Shown here: positions 16,691 through 27,766 of the stretch, piece by piece
How positions within the stretch are numbered: the first letter of the stretch is position 1
How the letters are laid out: each line of letters opens with the position of its first letter
DNA from: Diplosphaera chodatii
Lineage: Eukaryota; Chlorophyta; Trebouxiophyceae; Prasiolales; Stichococcaceae
Assembly (NCBI GenBank): GCA_032358165.1
Contig: JAALGY010000034.1
Span: forward strand, 744,001 to 808,000
Direction of reading: 5' to 3'
Length of the DNA stretch: 64,000 nt
Made by a program: the position numbers and the translations under genes
Notes under the pieces: generated by a model
What the model was told of the DNA's origin: nothing
Databases searched by the model: none
The model's input: only the letters and a program-made list of their open reading frames with translations

Positions 16691-17367
16691 GGCCGATTGA
16701 GAGGCAGGGCTGCACCCGACAAACAACCAAGAGCGCGGAGAACCGGAAACTACCAGCAATCGGCCCCTCCGTTGTAGAGCTTGCGTGCAAAGGATAGCCC
16801 CGGTCAAAACGGCATGAAAGGGCGGGGTAACCTCGATCGATGCAGGGTCCCTTTGTTGTTGACCAGACCCACCCTTCTGTCATCCAACCCATCGTGCACG
16901 TTGGTCGGCTGCCAGGCCTGTCCCCTTGACCAGTGCCATGCGCCCTTTCTGTCGCACACGTGGCGGCCTGCTGGGTGCGTGAATACAAAGGGCCAGTAGG
17001 TCCGGTCAGCCCGGTGCAACAAAGCACCGTCGATCATGCATCTGACAACCCCTTGTGCTCTGGCCAAACTGTGGTAAATCTGTTCACCCGCCCTGTGCCA
17101 AAAGCTCTGGCCAGATTGAGCTCCGAGGCTGCATCCAGGACGCATCATTCTGTCGGTGCACCGTGCCCAGCTGCCTGGGTTCACCAACGTGTGACAGCTG
17201 TTGCCTGCTGGGCCCGACATCCCCAGTATCCTGGCTCGTGGGGGTCATCTCTTGTCGCTGCATGTCGGTCATGCACCTCGAAGGGGCACGTCAACTCTTG
17301 GGCACACATCTGGGTTGCCACATTCTGCATCTGCGCACAACAAGCCAGTCACAGCAGCCAGGCGGCC
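16691..17367. other. Edge of array A, one isolated repeat unit
   Basis: No gene seen. One isolated forward unit (CCCTTTGTTGTTGACCAG) lies at about 16849-16866 and a degenerate piece (TACAAAGGG) near 16983. The remainder is probably promoter and 5' UTR of the helicase gene. Confidence 0.4.
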
Positions 17368-20300
17368 ATGTCCGCGAAAGCAGGCGCCGTCTTGGGGCCG
17401 CGGTGGGCCCGGCTGCGGAGCGAGCGCGCGGCGGCGCAGCAGTCACAGCCGCAGTCGGAGCAGGCGCAGCGGCAGCGCCGACAGCAAGAGCAGCAACAGC
17501 AGCAACAACAGCAGCAGCAGCAGCAGGAGCAGCAGCAACAGCAGCAGGCGGCCACGCCATCTGCCAGAATCCCGGTGAGGCACCCAGCCTTGGACCCGCA
17601 TTTGCGCCCACCAGCTTGCCTCGTATGGCTCCGTGGCAACCTTGTTGCTGCTTGGCAAGGTGTGAGATGCTGCACATGTCAGCACAGCGGGCTTGGCGCA
17701 CTCATGGATGCTGCACAAAAGCGTGCCATCAGTCGGGTGCATCTCGTGTTTTGCCATGTGCGAAACCCAGCACCGCCTGCTTGCACCAGTAGAAGGGGAT
17801 GTCATCACCCCGTGCAGGGCACCGAGGCGGGCGGCGCTCGGGGCCATGACCCGCGGGGCGACGTGGGGTCGGGCGCGGCGAGTCCGCCGCCCTTCCAGCA
17901 GCCCCAGGTGCCCTGCTCTCCCTCGTTGCAGCACCTGGCAAACAGAACATGCATACAGTGTAGTATATATATATATATACAGAACATGCATACAGTGTAG
18001 TATATATATATATATATATACTACACGTTGTGCACATGCACGAAGCAGGTGCATATGCCTGCGCGGCGTGCTGCCGGCTGCCACCGCAGCGCCACTGCAA
18101 TGCATCTGATGCACTGTGCCTTCCCCGCTGCCCCCCTGTCGGTCCTGGACCTGCCAGGATCAAGGCTGCTCCCTTTGACGTGGAGGATGTTGATGATGTG
18201 CCCGCTGCACACGACGACATGCCATGCGTGTTGATGATGTCTGATCCTTTTTTTGCACGCAACAATTGAAAACCGAAACTGCATGCAGGGGGCGCCCTCC
18301 GGCCAGCGCCACCCGGCCACACCGACGCTGCCCTCGAGGACGCGGGCGCACGAGTCGCCGAAGGACCCGACGCCCACGGGGAAGAAGCCATCGGAGAAGC
18401 GGGGGCGGCGCTCGCCGCCCACCGACGCCGACACCCACCACCCGCGGCCGCCGCGCTTCGACCTGTCGGCGGCCACGCAGGCGGAGGGTGGGTTGTCTCA
18501 GCTCATGAGGTCGTGTGTCTCCTGGAACTGTGTATGAATTTCACAGTGTGGCAGCTGACATCGGTCTTCTTGTACAAGTTTCAAAGCTAAATGGTTTCAA
18601 AGGTAAATTGGACCCGCCTCACCTCCGCAGGCAGCGGCGGCGGCGGCTCGTCGTCCGCAGCCAGCAACGAGGCCCCGCCAGGCACGACCTTCCGATGATG
18701 AGCTTTGCAGCTGCAGCGGCATCTGTTGATGAGCATCTGTGCACTTCTGCGGCCTGCTTGCCTGAACACGTGGCTCACTTTGCGCTGGCAGCAAATCCTG
18801 CATCTGGCGGCGCTGGCACATCTGACTTTTGCACCGCTGCAGCTGCCTTGGCAGTCCACTCCGGCAGCTGTGCTCCTGGCTGCACTTTGCAGACAGGGGT
18901 GCACCACCCATGCTTGGTTCATGCAAGTGATGCCGGGTCTGCGACGGTCAAGCCAGGCTGCAGCGGTGATGCCGGACGTGGCAACAGCACGCACACAGCT
19001 GTGCCACTCCTCTGCTCCAACCTGATGTCCCTGTGCCTCGTCCTCATGCACAGGCAGCGCGCCGCTGCCCCACCTGACGCCGACGAGGCCGGAGCCGGCC
19101 AGGGGCGCCCAGGGAGCCGGCCCCGCCGCCGCCGCCGCGCCGAGCCCCCTCCCGTCCGCGGCCGCCGACACCGCCGCCGCCGGCTCATCAGGTGGGGCAG
19201 GGGCTGTGCGCTCAAGGCTGTAGTGCAGCAGCATCTTTGCACCGCCCTGTATTGTCTCTGTACCCACCCTGTGGCTATATTGAGAGTCGATTCAGGAGGT
19301 CTGTACTGATGTTTGGACCATGCCTAGCTGCATGGGTCCTGCACATCCTGTAAGCTGTGACAATGTGTGTCAAGCTAATCTGAAGCTGATGCGTAGGAGT
19401 TTGGTCTGCTCCTGGTCTGAGAGGGTCAATCCTGGCAGGTCCCTGGCAGGTCCCTTTGGTTTTTTAAGCACTGATCAACGTGGGTATTTTTCAATACAAC
19501 CACGACATTGAAGGATTGCAAGCTTATTTATACAAGCACTCTGACTGTCTGTCGACTGTCTGCAACGTACCACAAAGGCTGCACAGCTGCCATGCACTGC
19601 CGTGCATGCATCTCCACTGAACAACGCTTGTTGGTTGCATGGTGCGCAGGCGGCAGCGGCGGCGGCGACGCCCCCCAGGCGCAGCAGCCCCCGCCGGCAC
19701 ATGCCGCCTCCGACCCCGCCGGCGGGTCTGGAGCGGGCGCTGCGGCGGGCGGCACGGCATCCATCCACGACATCTTCGAGCGGCTCCCGCTGCCGCCCGA
19801 GGGTGGGCACCCCCCAACGACTGCAGAACACGCGCAGCACCCCCTTGCGCAGGCCTTTGCTTTCTCAGTGACGCCACAGGCCCTTCTTCCAGGAGATGCT
19901 CGCCGCTGCTCACCTCTGCTCTGTTGTGTCTGGTCGTACGATGGCGTGTGCTCGCCCCGCCGCAGGGTCTGCCGACGGGGTGCGCGCGGCGCGACAGCAG
20001 CAGGGCGAGGCCGCGGAGGCGATGCATGAGCTGGTCACCTTCATGAAGCGCTCCAACGCCGCCGGCCACGCGCCAGGTGCGGGCTCTTCCTCGCTGCTGC
20101 AGCCTGGACCCTGCCTGTGTGGTCTGTATGTCGCTGGAGCCTCCGGCAGCCCCTGGGGCTACGCAGCCTGCTTGTCTGGCTGCTGCTGCTGCTGTTGTCG
20201 CTGTTTGCAATCCTGTCTCCCCCCTGCATGCTGCTGCTGTTGCTGCTGCCGCCGCCACCAATGAGCATGCTGCGTCCTTTCAATGCGCGCAGGACAGCTC

Positions 20301-23300
20301 GCAGACTGGAGCGTGGCGCTGGAGCGGGCGGAGACGCTGGTCGGCGGCGCGGTGCGCGGCGCCGCGGCGGCGCCCGACGACGAGGCGCTGCAGGAGCGCC
20401 TCGTGTTCACCCAGGCCGCGGTGGAGGCGGCGCAGCGGCGGCTGCAGGCGGTGCTGGCGGAGCGCAGGCCGGGGCGGACGACCCTGGACCCGAAGGCGTG
20501 GCACAAGCGCCCGCAGGCGCCGCGCCTGGACGACATCCAGCTGACCGAGAAGCAGCTCGGCTCCCTGGGCGACTACCCCGAGGTGCGCGCACTCCAACGG
20601 GCTGATTTAACCTATCTTTTGGTAACAAAGTAATCCTGTAACCTATCCCTTGGTCGATAAGGTAACCCTGAAGAGAACTTCATTACCGATAAGCCTGATT
20701 TTATCAACTTTGTTCTGCCTATATACAGAGTTTATAGGCAGGGATTCAGCTGCTCTTTGCCAGGGTTTCCAGGCCCCAATGAGAGCCCTCTGTGACCCCT
20801 GCTGCCCTGCTCACTGTGCAGCAACCTGTTGCGGTCCGCCTGCAGGCCTATGTGGCGGACGTGCGCCGCGCCGCAGAGCTGTTCCGGGCCAGGGGCATCG
20901 AGCCGCGGGACGACCAGCTGGTGGTCGCCGCCGCCATGCTCGCCGGCAACCACGTCGCCGTCAACTGGGCGACCGCCAGGGGCAAGTCGCTGCCGGTGTG
21001 GCTGGCGGGGCTGGCGCGGCGCGGCCTCTCCATCACCGTCTACTCCACCGCCCACAAGGCGGTGATTGAGGAGCAGGTGCGCGCCGGGTGCTGTGCTTGC
21101 CAAAGGGCCCCTGGGCCCCCCGGCGTGACTGCTGATCTGACTTTGGACACACTCACTGTGGCGTGCCCAAAACCCCCCCGCAGCATGCAAGCGCCCATGG
21201 CCGCCTGACCGCCTGCTGCAAACGGCCGTCACTGGACAGACTGTACCTGCAGGCGGCCAAGATCGCCAGCTTCGGCATCCCGCAGCTGGCGGCCGTGGTG
21301 TGTACGGGGGACACCCCCATGCAGCAGGTGGAGGCGGCCATGCAGGCGGCGGCAGACCGCGTGGGCCCCGACGGGCACATCGTGCTGCTGCAGACGCCGG
21401 AGAAGGTGCGCCCCTCTGAAAGCCGCCTGCAACATCCTGCGACGTGACCCTGGCGTCGAGCTGTGCACATGCGCAAGGGGGTTCTTGCGTGTGCTACTGC
21501 AGTGGGTGGAGGGATCCGGCGTGCAGGAGATGATGCGGCCGTGGAACCCGCTGGTGGCGTTCATCGCGCTCGATGAGGCGCACCACGTCGTCACCGACGG
21601 TGCGCCGCACCCCTGGCCGTGCTCTGTTGGAACTGCTGTGCGGCTGACAGACGCGCAGCATGCACCCGCTCTGTTGGAGGTGCTGCGGATCCTGCTGACG
21701 GGGTTGTGTCCTGTTGCTGCAGACACCTTCCGCCTCCATGGGGCGGTGCACCTCGACTATGCGGTGGTGCTGTGAGTATGCACATCAATCAGATTGCCTT
21801 GTGCATCGCCACTGACATATGTGTGCCCGCTGCGCCGGCAGCTGCACTTCACCAGGCTCCTGCTGACCCTCCGTGCCTGGTGTACTGACTGCCGGCCTCT
21901 GCAGGTACCCCCACGCCCCGGTCTGCATGCTGTCGGCGACGCTGCCGCCCCAGGTGCTGCGGGCGGCGGCGCAGCGGTGCCTCCTCCGCTACGTCCAGGT
22001 CTTCAGGCAGCCGCTGGACCGCCCCAACCTGGGGTGCGCCTGCAGCTGAACATTCTGGCAAAGGTCTGACGCGCGAGCCAAGCGTCTGCTGACGTGTGCA
22101 GTGCAGGAAAGCCTGTCAAAGTCTGAGCCGGCGGCGCCACTTGCACCAACCCTCCCTGCGCAGGTATGAGCTGGTGCGCGTGCCGGGCAGCGTCGTGGGG
22201 TGGTCCGACATCGCGCGCTGGCTGCACGCGCACGGCAGCCCCGCCCCCAACAAGGGCCTGGTCTTCGTGGTGTACCGGGAGCAGGTCGACCGCGGCGTGG
22301 ACGAGCTGGCGGTGCGCCCCTCATGACAGCGACAGGCGGACTGATAGAAATAAAGTGAAAAATATTTTATTTTATTCTATTTTTTGTTTGGAAAAACCCT
22401 ACACGTTTAATAACGTGTGATTCATTACATTCACATTTGGAGCTCCGAACTGATTGGAACCAAATGTCTTGTCCTCCAGACGTTTCAGAAATGGTTCGGT
22501 GGGATGGATGCAAAGCAAGTCAAATTGCATCTGCACCCCGCACTAAATCCCAGAAAGGAACCAAAATTTTCCGCTTCAGTCACTATTTTAAATGGAACAC
22601 AAAATCGTTTACTATATTCCACCCCTCCGGGGGTCCTCACTCTTCACTCTTCACATAATATGAGTTGTGTTTGCTGAGCATGGCTGCGGTGCTGACTTGT
22701 GCTGCAACTGCTAGTGCTGGACACCATTGAACGCACATCAGCTGCGGTCCCAAGCGGCTCCAAGGACTGCAGCGTCGGTTTGGCGTCGGTCCTGAACGGC
22801 CCATAGACACACTTGTGCAGCATGCCATGTCACCTTCAGCCATGTTGGCAGGGCATCGACACATGAGCATTGACGCATCAATTACACTTGAAAGCGGTTG
22901 GTCATCAATATTTGCAAGCCGAAAATAAATTATAAAATATACTGCCTGTTTTCAGCCACAGGCTGGGGCACAGACGTAGCAGTTGCATGATGTCACACCC
23001 ACCATGTGCTGATCGCCCACATGCGCCCTCGCAGGCCGCCTTCAGGAGGGCGGGGTACACCGTGCCGGAGGTGAGGGGCTTCTCCGGCATAATGGCAGTG
23101 GAGGACAAGGCGGCAGCCGTCCTCGCGTTCAACCAGGGCCAGGCGAACACGCTGCTGAGCACCAGCGGGCTCTCGGAGGGTGCGCACTTGCGTCCTTGCT
23201 GTGCTTGCTCCCAGCAGGACTGTGAGCATGTTGCAAGGTGGGCGCTGATGTGGGCGGTGGCTGGCGTGCAGGCGTCAACCTCACCGACGTCAAGGTGCTG

Positions 23301-24810
23301 GTCGTTGGGTACATGGCGGGGGAGCCCAGCATCCTGATCCAGGTCGGTGTCTTTGACCCCCTGTGGCCGCCGGCTGCGGTGTGCTGCCACCACTTGTCCA
23401 GCGCTGTGGGGTTGATTTCTTTGTCAGAGCATCCTGCACCACCCATCATCGTGCCCTGGATGCTGTGGGACAACACGATGGCCCAGCAACGCTGCCCGGC
23501 ATGCCTGCAGGCCCTGGGCCGCCTGGGGCGGCTGGGGGAGCTGGCGCAGGGCGCCATCTTCGTGCCTGAAGACATGCAGTACGAGCTGCGCCGCTGGTTC
23601 GGCTGGTTCGGCAGCTCCGTGCTCAAGCACGCCGGCAAGCCGCTGAAGCGCAGCGTGGTGTCCGGCTTTGCCGCCACGGTGCGCCCCGCCCCTCCCCCTG
23701 CGACCGGGCCGCCTGCCCAACCCTGCTGGCACCCCTGGTCAAGTGCCTCTTGAAGCCTCTAGAAAGTGTTGGCAGAGAGGGGGGCTGGCTCAGAACAGGG
23801 TGAGCCCAAGGGTGCGCTTTCTTGCACTGATTGCAGCCTGTGCCCGCAGGCCCGCATCTACGTGGGCAACACCTACTGCATCAGGCAGCAGCTGGTGCTG
23901 TCGGGCGGCGACAGCGGCGTCACCTGCGTCGAGGCGCCCCTCGTGCTCCCCGCCCAGTACTGCACCGTCTGCAACCGCCCCCGCGGGCAGAAGCTGGCCG
24001 AGCTCACAGGTGTGCAGCCTCCACGCCCCTCTGATGTAGGGTTTTCAAAGCGCTGAGGGGCCTCTCGGTCCTGGGCTTTTGCATGCTTTTGGTATCAAGC
24101 AGCCACCGTCCTTGCAGCCGCCTGCGCGCAACCCTCTCTCACCCTGCTTTCTGTCGGTGGTGCCACTGATGAACCCTCCACAATGCTGTGCCCAACACCT
24201 CATCGGCTCTTGACAAGCATGGTGTCTCACCAGCAAGGTCACTGCCAGGTCACTACTGCAGGCACTGACTTCCTGCATGCTGCAGTGCTCACGGCGCAGC
24301 TCGCGCACTGGGTGATGCTGGAGGTGAAGGCCAAGCGGCTGGCGCACCATGGCGAGCACGAATCCCAGCAGGTCACCCACCTGGACGACCTGGTCAAGCG
24401 CATTGTGGAGCTCGGCCGCGCCTGCCGCTTCCCGTACATCTCAGAGTGCGCCCCTCGTGCACCTGATGCATGCTGCTGCTGCTGCGCAGTGCTGCTGGTG
24501 CAGTCAGGTTGGTGCTGCTACAAGACCCTCACCCGAGCTGGCTTCAACCAGTGGACCGCAGAGGGCCTGTGTCATGTGCAGCCCGGGCGAGGCGCTCGCC
24601 GCCGTGCTGACCGTGGCGGACGGCATCGGGTGGGAAGTCCAGCAGCCGCTCAACGTCTTTGCGCAGGGCAGCGCTGGGCAGGGCGAGGCCAACGTGGTGC
24701 TGCTGTGCCTCGAGGCAGGCCGCAAGTGGATCGAGGAGTTCCCCAACGCGGACGGCGGGCTGTACGGCCCAGACAACTGGGGCATCCACAGGGAGCTGCG
24801 TGTGACGTGA
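17368..24810 (+). CDS. RecQ-like DEAH-box helicase with poly-Q N-terminus
   Basis: Superfamily-2 helicase closest to RecQ; expected to unwind DNA with 3'-5' polarity. The N-terminus (start [20 protein letters not shown]) is low complexity: a CAG-coded Gln run, then Pro/Ala/Gly/Ser-rich exons to about 20.1 kb, whose joining is tentative. A helical exon (20292-20580) precedes the core. Core: [15 protein letters not shown] with NWATARGKS as Walker A (20821-21078), VVCTGDTP and [18 protein letters not shown] (DEAH box, 21530-21597), [13 protein letters not shown] (motif III, about 21905-22035), [11 protein letters not shown] (typical of RecQ), [19 protein letters not shown], then after a roughly 720-bp intron [20 protein letters not shown] (motif V) and [10 protein letters not shown] (motif VI, arginine finger kept). 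C-terminal CxxC pairs (YCTVCNRP, about 23960, and CVMC, about 24570) may bind zinc. The TGA at 24810 follows GIHRELRVT; alternative splicing near 24802 into a basic Pro-rich exon at about 24932 is possible. Confidence 0.8.
17942..18020. repeat. Duplicated 37-bp unit with TA microsatellite
   Basis: Two direct copies of ACAGAACATGCATACAGTGT followed by an AG and a (TA)n run, at about 17942-17978 and 17979-18020. Located in an intron of the helicase gene. Confidence 0.8.
20588..20760. other. AT-rich helicase intron with short internal repeats
   Basis: Intron noticeably more AT-rich than its neighbours. TAACCTATC followed by four bases and TGGT appears twice (near 20606 and 20639), and GGTAAC recurs. 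It could be a small degenerate MITE-like insertion. No coding potential seen. Confidence 0.35.
22325..22680. other. AT-rich insertion within a long helicase intron
   Basis: This intron (about 22314-23034) is several times longer than others in the gene. Its first half is AT-rich, with AAATATTTTATTTTATTCTA and a short inverted repeat (ACACGTTTAATAACGTGTGA). On the plus strand a frame from about 22437 stays open for 73 codons with unbiased codon use (for example [36 protein letters not shown]). I recognise neither the DNA nor the peptide; a transposon or organellar fragment is possible. Confidence 0.4.
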
Positions 24811-25860
24811 GGCTTCTGCCCTTGCGCCAGCCGCCTCCTTGCCTGTCTGATCGTCTGATTGTCTGCGGCGGGCTTGCAGGCTTCGGGAGCCATGTGACCG
24901 GTCCCAAATGATTGCTGTGTTTGTTCTGCAGGCCGCCGCCGCGGCACACGGGCCGCCCGCGGCCCGCGCCGCTCCCACGCGAGCAGCCGCCCACAGAGCA
25001 CCCCGACAGCAGCAGCGGCCGCCGCTGGCGGCACAGGGCGCCCGCCTTCTTCGGTTCTTGAGCGGTGCGGCAGCGCAGCGCGGCCGCGCCGCCGCTGCGG
25101 CCGCCGGCACTGGAGCCAGCAGCCAGCCAGCCCAGCTCGTCGGAGCTGTATGAGTGCAGCAGCAGCAGCAGCACGGGCGGGCCCAGTGCCTCAACACAAT
25201 CTTCCCAATCTTTGGCATAGAGGCGAAAGACCTCCTGGTCGCGGCAGCGGCATCCTCTGCTTCAGCCGGTCTGATTGGCCCTGGTTCATCCACACCGCCT
25301 GGCGCCCGCGCACTGCCGGCGGGCAGTGACGGTGTAAGGGGGAATTTTCCTTGCACTCTTCATGTCCATTAGCTAGCTTTCAGGCCGTTCCTGGGTCATC
25401 TGTGGGCTCTAGTCTCTGGAGGCTCTAGTATCTGATCTGGTGCTGGGCAATGTCATTGCCCCTCTGTTTCCGTGTACACAAATGCATGCCGTGTGGCGAT
25501 GCTTTGCACAATCATGCTTGGGATGCTGGAAGTGCACCAGCTGCAGTAGAATATCGTTCAGAGTGCTTTAGATGGGACAAGAGGGTGTGTGGTTTTGTAT
25601 TGTTGTATTGGTTGAGGTGTGTGGGCAGGGTGCTCCAGCAGCGATTCTGATGTAAAGCTCGTCGTGCTTGCATGTGCTCCACGTTCCACTGCAGCAACGC
25701 AGCATTTTCTCCGGTGGTCTAAATTTATCTCCAACCTCACAATAAGCTCTCTGATCTGACGACGACAAGTTCTCTGACCTCTGCCCGGCCGCAGAAGCAT
25801 CTGCCGCCCCTCGCACCGCTGCCGGTTATAAGACAGCAAAATGCTGCATAGCTTAGCAGA
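24811..25860. other. Downstream of helicase, no firm gene
   Basis: Contains a possible extra 3' exon of the helicase beginning after the CAG at about 24931 (GC-rich, Pro/Arg/Ala-rich in every frame) and otherwise 3' flanking sequence. I see no recognisable domain in either strand. Confidence 0.3.
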
Positions 25861-25869
25861 CACAGTGTG

Positions 25870-27480
25870 CAATGTGCGCCAGCCGCTGTCCCCAACTGCT
25901 AGAGGCCTCCGCCAGCCTGGCCCAGGTGTCCCCAACTGCTAGAGGCCTCCGCAAGCCTGGCCCAGGCGTGTGCTGTGCGGGTGGCCACGCCAGGGAGGGC
26001 GCCCCCGCCCACCATCGTCCGGCTGTGAGACGCACCCGGGGCTGGCACCTGCGACGGCAGCATCATGCAGACTCGGCGGGTTTGGCACGAATCACAGCGA
26101 CTGCCGGGCATACAGGCGCGGCTCGGTGGACACAGGCGGGGAATGGAGGGGCCCAGCTCGCCTGCAAGTCACAAGGAGCAGGTGGCGGAGCCGGTGGAGC
26201 AGAGGCGCGCCCCATTGGTGGTTCGTCCCTTTTTGTTGGTGATTGTTGTAAGGGGTGGCGTCGAAAGGATGGGTGCCCTGCATGAAAGACACAGCACCGG
26301 GTCACAGGAAGCGCGGAGGTCAAGCAGCGGACAACGGACCACCAACGAGCACGCGGGACAACCCCAGCAGCTCAGCATCTCAGCAGCATGGCAACCGAAG
26401 GGTCGCAGCAAGTGCAGGCAGCCGAAGCGCTCACCTTGTCCTGGAGTAGAAAGCACCGCCGCGCTGCAAGGTGTGAACCTTTCGATGGTACACGGGCCTC
26501 GGGGCCTGCGCGAAGCAAACACCTTCAGACCGGCCCGCTGACGAGGGTGACAGCCCTGCCATGCTGCAGAGCCCCTGCGCAGCGCTTGCTGGAAACTGCA
26601 CACGTGGTCTGCATGCAGCATAGGTGTGCGCCACCTTTGAGCCGGCCAGCAGCGCCCCGCTCCGCCCTGCACATGCGACCGCAGCATCGAATACTCCCTG
26701 CAACCTACCCCTGCAACCACATCGACTTCGACGTCACACGGGACACAACGATGGAGCCCGGGCCTGTTTGCATGTGACAGCAGTGAGGAGTGCAAGGATC
26801 ATGGGCTGACCTTGTCTGTGCGTCAGCGGGCAACTCGGCGCCGCCACGAAGTCGGTCCAATCCTCAAGACCAGTCAAGACGCCTGAGCAGAGGCAGACCC
26901 AAGTAATAGCCAACAAACAGGCGGTGTGTGCATGCCCGACGCGGGGCGGCCTGAAGCAGGGCGAGAACTCGGACTGCAACAGCGCCGCACCTGCGCGACT
27001 GCATGCACCACGCAACACAGCCTCAGCCGCTCCACGTTTGATTGCTCACCATCCCTGCTGACGATCTCGCCATCCTGCACGAGCAAGCTGCAGGTGACTG
27101 TCTGGACATCGAGCATGACCGCCGCCATTGCTATGCATGTTTCGGCCTCAGGGAGGCTACGTGTCACAAGCTCGCCTGCTGTGGCTTGCCTGCTGTGTTT
27201 GTGTCTTGCAGCGAGCGTGCTTCCTGCCCACTGCAGATGCTGCCAGTCTGCATGCTTGACCACCTCCGTCGCATGCTGGCAAACATCCGATCAGCGTGCT
27301 GGCTGACGCCCAGATATCAGCAGCGATGTCTGCCACGCAGCAGCTGCTGCGACCCTGCACCGCCTGCGTTGCGGTTGTCATGCCCGCCGAGTCAATGGTG
27401 CCTCCAATCCAGTGCATGGCAAGCACCAGTTTGCCCTGCCACGTGCGTAGGCGCTACCCGCAGCCTGCACTGAACCGGCC
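25870..27480 (-). CDS. Unassigned minus-strand multi-exon locus
   Basis: Tentative gene inferred from exon-like pieces with AG/GT borders on the minus strand: GKLVLAMHWIGGTIDSAGMT (about 27435-27365), LLVQDGEIVSRD (about 27089-27051), ALLQSEFSPCFRPPRVGH (about 26990-26930), LTGLEDWTDFVAAPSCPLTH (about 26880-26820), PGSIVVSRVTSKSMWLQG (about 26765-26710), APRPVYHRKVHTLQRGGAFY (about 26510-26440) and GTHPFDATPYNNHQQKGTN (about 26285-26165). They look more protein-like than other frames, but I recognise no family, cannot prove they belong to one transcript, and the start (possibly near 27550) and stop are unresolved. It lies downstream of and parallel to the zinc-finger gene ending at 27767. Confidence 0.3.
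25887..25966. repeat. 40-bp tandem duplication
   Basis: Two adjacent 40-bp copies (25887-25926 and 25927-25966) starting TGTCCCCAACTGCTAGAGGC, differing at one base (GCCAGCC against GCAAGCC). A recent local duplication. Confidence 0.9.
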
Positions 27481-27766
27481 AGGCGTACCAAGCTGCTCGA
27501 TTCACGTCAGGCACACAGCTGCAAGTGGATGCTTGTCATTTGTGGGGTGCAGGTTGGCAGCAGAAGCACTACTTCCTGCATCTGACTGGAACTGGGGGCT
27601 GGAATGCCAGGCAGGGACCAGTCAAAAAGTATGCAGTCGGTCACAGCGTCACATTCTACAGCTCGAAACAGTGCTCCGAGCTCAGCACAACAGCAGTGCG
27701 TCTCCTGAGGCCAAGCATGTTGCAAGCAACCGCAAGCGCCGCCGTCATTCACGCTGGTGACTTGCA

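Noticed and set aside
26169..26795. 208-codon minus-strand open frame
   Set aside because: It conflicts with better splice-bounded short exons in other frames and shows no domain.
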